From assembly GCA_041624435.1 (NCBI GenBank), contig JBFJVB010000005.1, positions 1-64,000 on the forward strand: a DNA stretch of 64,000 bases, in the 5' to 3' direction. A program made the translations under genes and the position numbers. Shown here in pieces: positions 62,688 through 64,000 of this stretch. Source of the DNA: Oceanococcus sp041624435 (GTDB lineage Bacteria > Pseudomonadota > Gammaproteobacteria > Nevskiales > Oceanococcaceae). The notes under the pieces were generated by a model that saw only the letters and a list, made by a program, of their open reading frames with translations, was not told the origin of the DNA and made no database searches. Within the stretch, counting starts at the first letter, position 1, and each line of letters begins with the position of its first letter.

Positions 62688-62701
62688 TTGACCTGCATCA
62701 C
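62688..62701. promoter_or_regulatory. FNR-type box between the phospholipase D-like and helical protein B genes
   Basis: TTGACCTGCATCAC matches TTGA-N6-TCAA except the last base. Its centre is 64.5 bp from the helical protein ATG (TAGACT at 62723-62728 as -10) and 57.5 bp from the phospholipase ATG (TACAGT as -10), so both directions could be driven. Confidence 0.6.
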
Positions 62702-62758
62702 CCGTAACCATGCCGGCTGTTCTAGACTGTGTCATTCAACACCTGGAGCACGCCCGTC

Positions 62759-63076
62759 ATGAGCAAAATCGGCCCATCCAGCCGCGAATTGCTGGACACC
62801 CTCAAGACCGAACGCGATGAACTGCGGGTCAAGTTGCATCTGGCCTCGATGGACCTTGATGATCGACTCCACGCCGATTGGCAAAGCCTCGAAAAGCGCT
62901 GGGCCCAGCTGAAGGCTGACGCCCATCGTATCGCGGGCAAATCGGAGACACTGGACGAGGAACTCGAAGAATTCAGCGACGACTTCGGCACCGCCGGACG
63001 AGAGCTTGCGCATGAAATCCTGGCCGGCTATGCCCGCCTGCGTCGAGCCCTGAACGCCAGACGGAAACACGATTGA
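62759..63076 (+). CDS. Unrecognised 105-residue helical protein (copy B)
   Basis: Same layout as the protein at 54098-54418: LLDTLKTERDELRVKLHLAS, then WQSLEKRWAQLKADA, an acidic middle (LDEELEEFSDDF) and a basic end (LAGYARLRRALNARRKHD). No signal or membrane helix. The ATG at 62759 follows GGAG by 10 bases; a GTG at 62729 would overlap the predicted -10. An FNR-type box lies upstream, as for copy A. No family recognised. Confidence 0.75.
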   Translation: MSKIGPSSRELLDTLKTERDELRVKLHLASMDLDDRLHADWQSLEKRWAQLKADAHRIAGKSETLDEELEEFSDDFGTAGRELAHEILAGYARLRRALNARRKHD

Positions 63077-63107
63077 GTCCGCGCTGGGTTTGCCGGGAAG
63101 TCCGGAG

Positions 63108-64000
63108 TCAATGGGCCGGACTGCTCGACACGGTGTGCGCAAGACGCGAATCGACCTGCCCCAGATCATGGTCTGCCGGCACATCCGACCATTGCTCACC
63201 GATGGCCTGAAATTCGTCCAGATGCTCGATCAACAGATCCACCAGCGCGGGATCAAACCGACCTCCACGCTCGGATTTAATGAAGTCCAGCACCTCATCC
63301 AGCTCCCAGGGCTGCTTGTAGCAGCGCTTGCTCAACAGGGCGTCAAACACGTCGGCCAAAGCCACCAGTCGACCGAATATATGGATTGACTCCCCGGCCA
63401 GCGCATGGGGGTAGCCGCGTCCATCCCATTGTTCATGATGCTGCCCGGCAATCAGCGCGGCTGCCCGCAGGACGGGCATGTCACGCCCTTCGAACAGGTC
63501 TTCGCCAATGGCGGCATGACTGCGCATGATTGCCGATTCCGCATCATTGTGCGGACCGGGTTTGTGCAGGATGGCATCCGGTATCGCCACCTTGCCCGCG
63601 TCATGCAATGGCGCGGCTATTCTGAGCAATTCGATTTCTTCCTCCGACAAACCATGCAGCTTGCCCAGCAGTGCCGCGTAGGCCGCGACCCTGCGCACAT
63701 GATTGCCCGTCTCCGCCGAGCGTTTTTCGATCGCTTCACTGAGCATCATGATCAGTTCGCCCTGGGTGGTCGAGAGCTGTTCATTCAGGTACAGATTGTC
63801 CAGAGCCAGGCCAACATTGCGACAGAACAATTCCACAATCCGGCTGTCGGCGGAATTCAGATTTGCCCCACGATCCAAATACAGCACGATCTCGCGATCC
63901 GAACTGCTGCGGAAGTAGTACAGGAAGTAGTCGTCGTCGAATACGGTTTCCTGCTTTCTCAAAGCGTCCGCAATCCGCCCGCTGAGCACTTCACCCAGCA
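63108..64000 (-). CDS. HD-GYP cyclic-di-GMP phosphodiesterase, 5' end outside window
   Basis: The frame stays open to the right edge, so the N-terminus is missing. The visible part begins with a segment like the DUF3369/GAF-like sensor of REC-DUF3369-HD-GYP proteins (LFCRNVGLALDNLYLNEQL). A full HD-GYP domain follows: ETGNHVRRVAAYA, PLHDAGKVAIPD (HD and GK), HHEQWDGRGYPHAL and ALADVFDALLSKR. It would hydrolyse cyclic-di-GMP to GMP or pGpG. A GTG at 63989 is inside the gene, not its start. Confidence 0.88.
   Translation of the reverse strand, partial: LGEVLSGRIADALRKQETVFDDDYFLYYFRSSSDREIVLYLDRGANLNSADSRIVELFCRNVGLALDNLYLNEQLSTTQGELIMMLSEAIEKRSAETGNHVRRVAAYAALLGKLHGLSEEEIELLRIAAPLHDAGKVAIPDAILHKPGPHNDAESAIMRSHAAIGEDLFEGRDMPVLRAAALIAGQHHEQWDGRGYPHALAGESIHIFGRLVALADVFDALLSKRCYKQPWELDEVLDFIKSERGGRFDPALVDLLIEHLDEFQAIGEQWSDVPADHDLGQVDSRLAHTVSSSPAH

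Noticed and set aside
1..64000. tRNA genes, CRISPR arrays, IS elements, toxin-antitoxin or phage-defence genes
   Set aside because: None recognised by eye: no regularly spaced repeats, no transposase or integrase motifs, no clover-leaf candidates. A tRNAscan or CRISPR search was not possible here.

Overview
The window is about 64 kb of GC-rich, densely coded chromosomal DNA. The gene content fits a free-living, respiratory gammaproteobacterium: FimV-like protein, DesC/DesB-type aerobic desaturase pair, YchJ-type protein, cbb3 oxidase with CcoGIS, RimK/C39 pair and Ada-AlkA. The genus cannot be named from sequence alone. I see no tRNA, rRNA, CRISPR array, insertion sequence or prophage. Coding density and base composition look even throughout, so nothing marks a recent acquisition. 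Both edges cut genes: an M20 peptidase on the left and an HD-GYP protein on the right.

Left third (1-24.6 kb) is mainly catabolism and housekeeping. It holds threonine breakdown (kbl-tdh plus an M20 peptidase) divergent from a short PutA, and a metal-type MerR regulator. Next come an MltB-like transglycosylase with a FimV-like protein, a DeaD-like helicase, a DASS anion transporter, an Ada-AlkA/Ogt alkylation-repair pair, hydantoinase/oxoprolinase subunits A and B, a Tat-exported PhoD-like lipoprotein, a thioesterase, a YchJ-like protein, a SpoIIAA-like protein and a REC-EAL regulator.

Middle (25-32 kb): a DesC/DesB-like reductase/desaturase operon follows two similar operator-like boxes. 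After it come an FKBP isomerase, an MFS transporter, and a convergent pair (RimK-like ATP-grasp ligase and GNAT/C39-peptidase fusion) that looks like a poorly characterised peptide-modification system.

Right half (32-64 kb) looks like an oxygen-limitation and dormancy island. A ten-gene cbb3 oxidase operon (ccoN-O-Q-P-x-G-y-I-S-safE, every junction a 4-base ATGA overlap) diverges from hemN-usp across one FNR-type box. Beyond it lie a [4Fe-4S]-type Fnr and a FixL/FixJ pair; FixL keeps the haem-ligand His and the oxygen-sensing Arg. FNR-type boxes (TTGA-N6-TCAA or close variants) then precede hsp20, a second tandem-Usp gene, a wax ester synthase/diacylglycerol acyltransferase, an HPF-like ribosome factor, an endonuclease/phosphatase-family gene, a phospholipase D/cardiolipin synthase-like gene, and two paralogous ~105-residue helical proteins that I do not recognise. 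In most of these promoters the box centre lies 57-68 bp from the start codon, with a TAnnnT-like -10 about 30 bp from the box centre, as in class II FNR promoters. The gene set (haem kinase, Usp, alpha-crystallin, lipid-storage acyltransferase, ribosome hibernation) parallels the mycobacterial DosR dormancy regulon but is wired through FixL/FixJ/Fnr. This regulon and its two unknown helical proteins are the best candidate for something undescribed here.

All reading was by eye. Motif assignments and regulatory sites are inferences unless stated otherwise.
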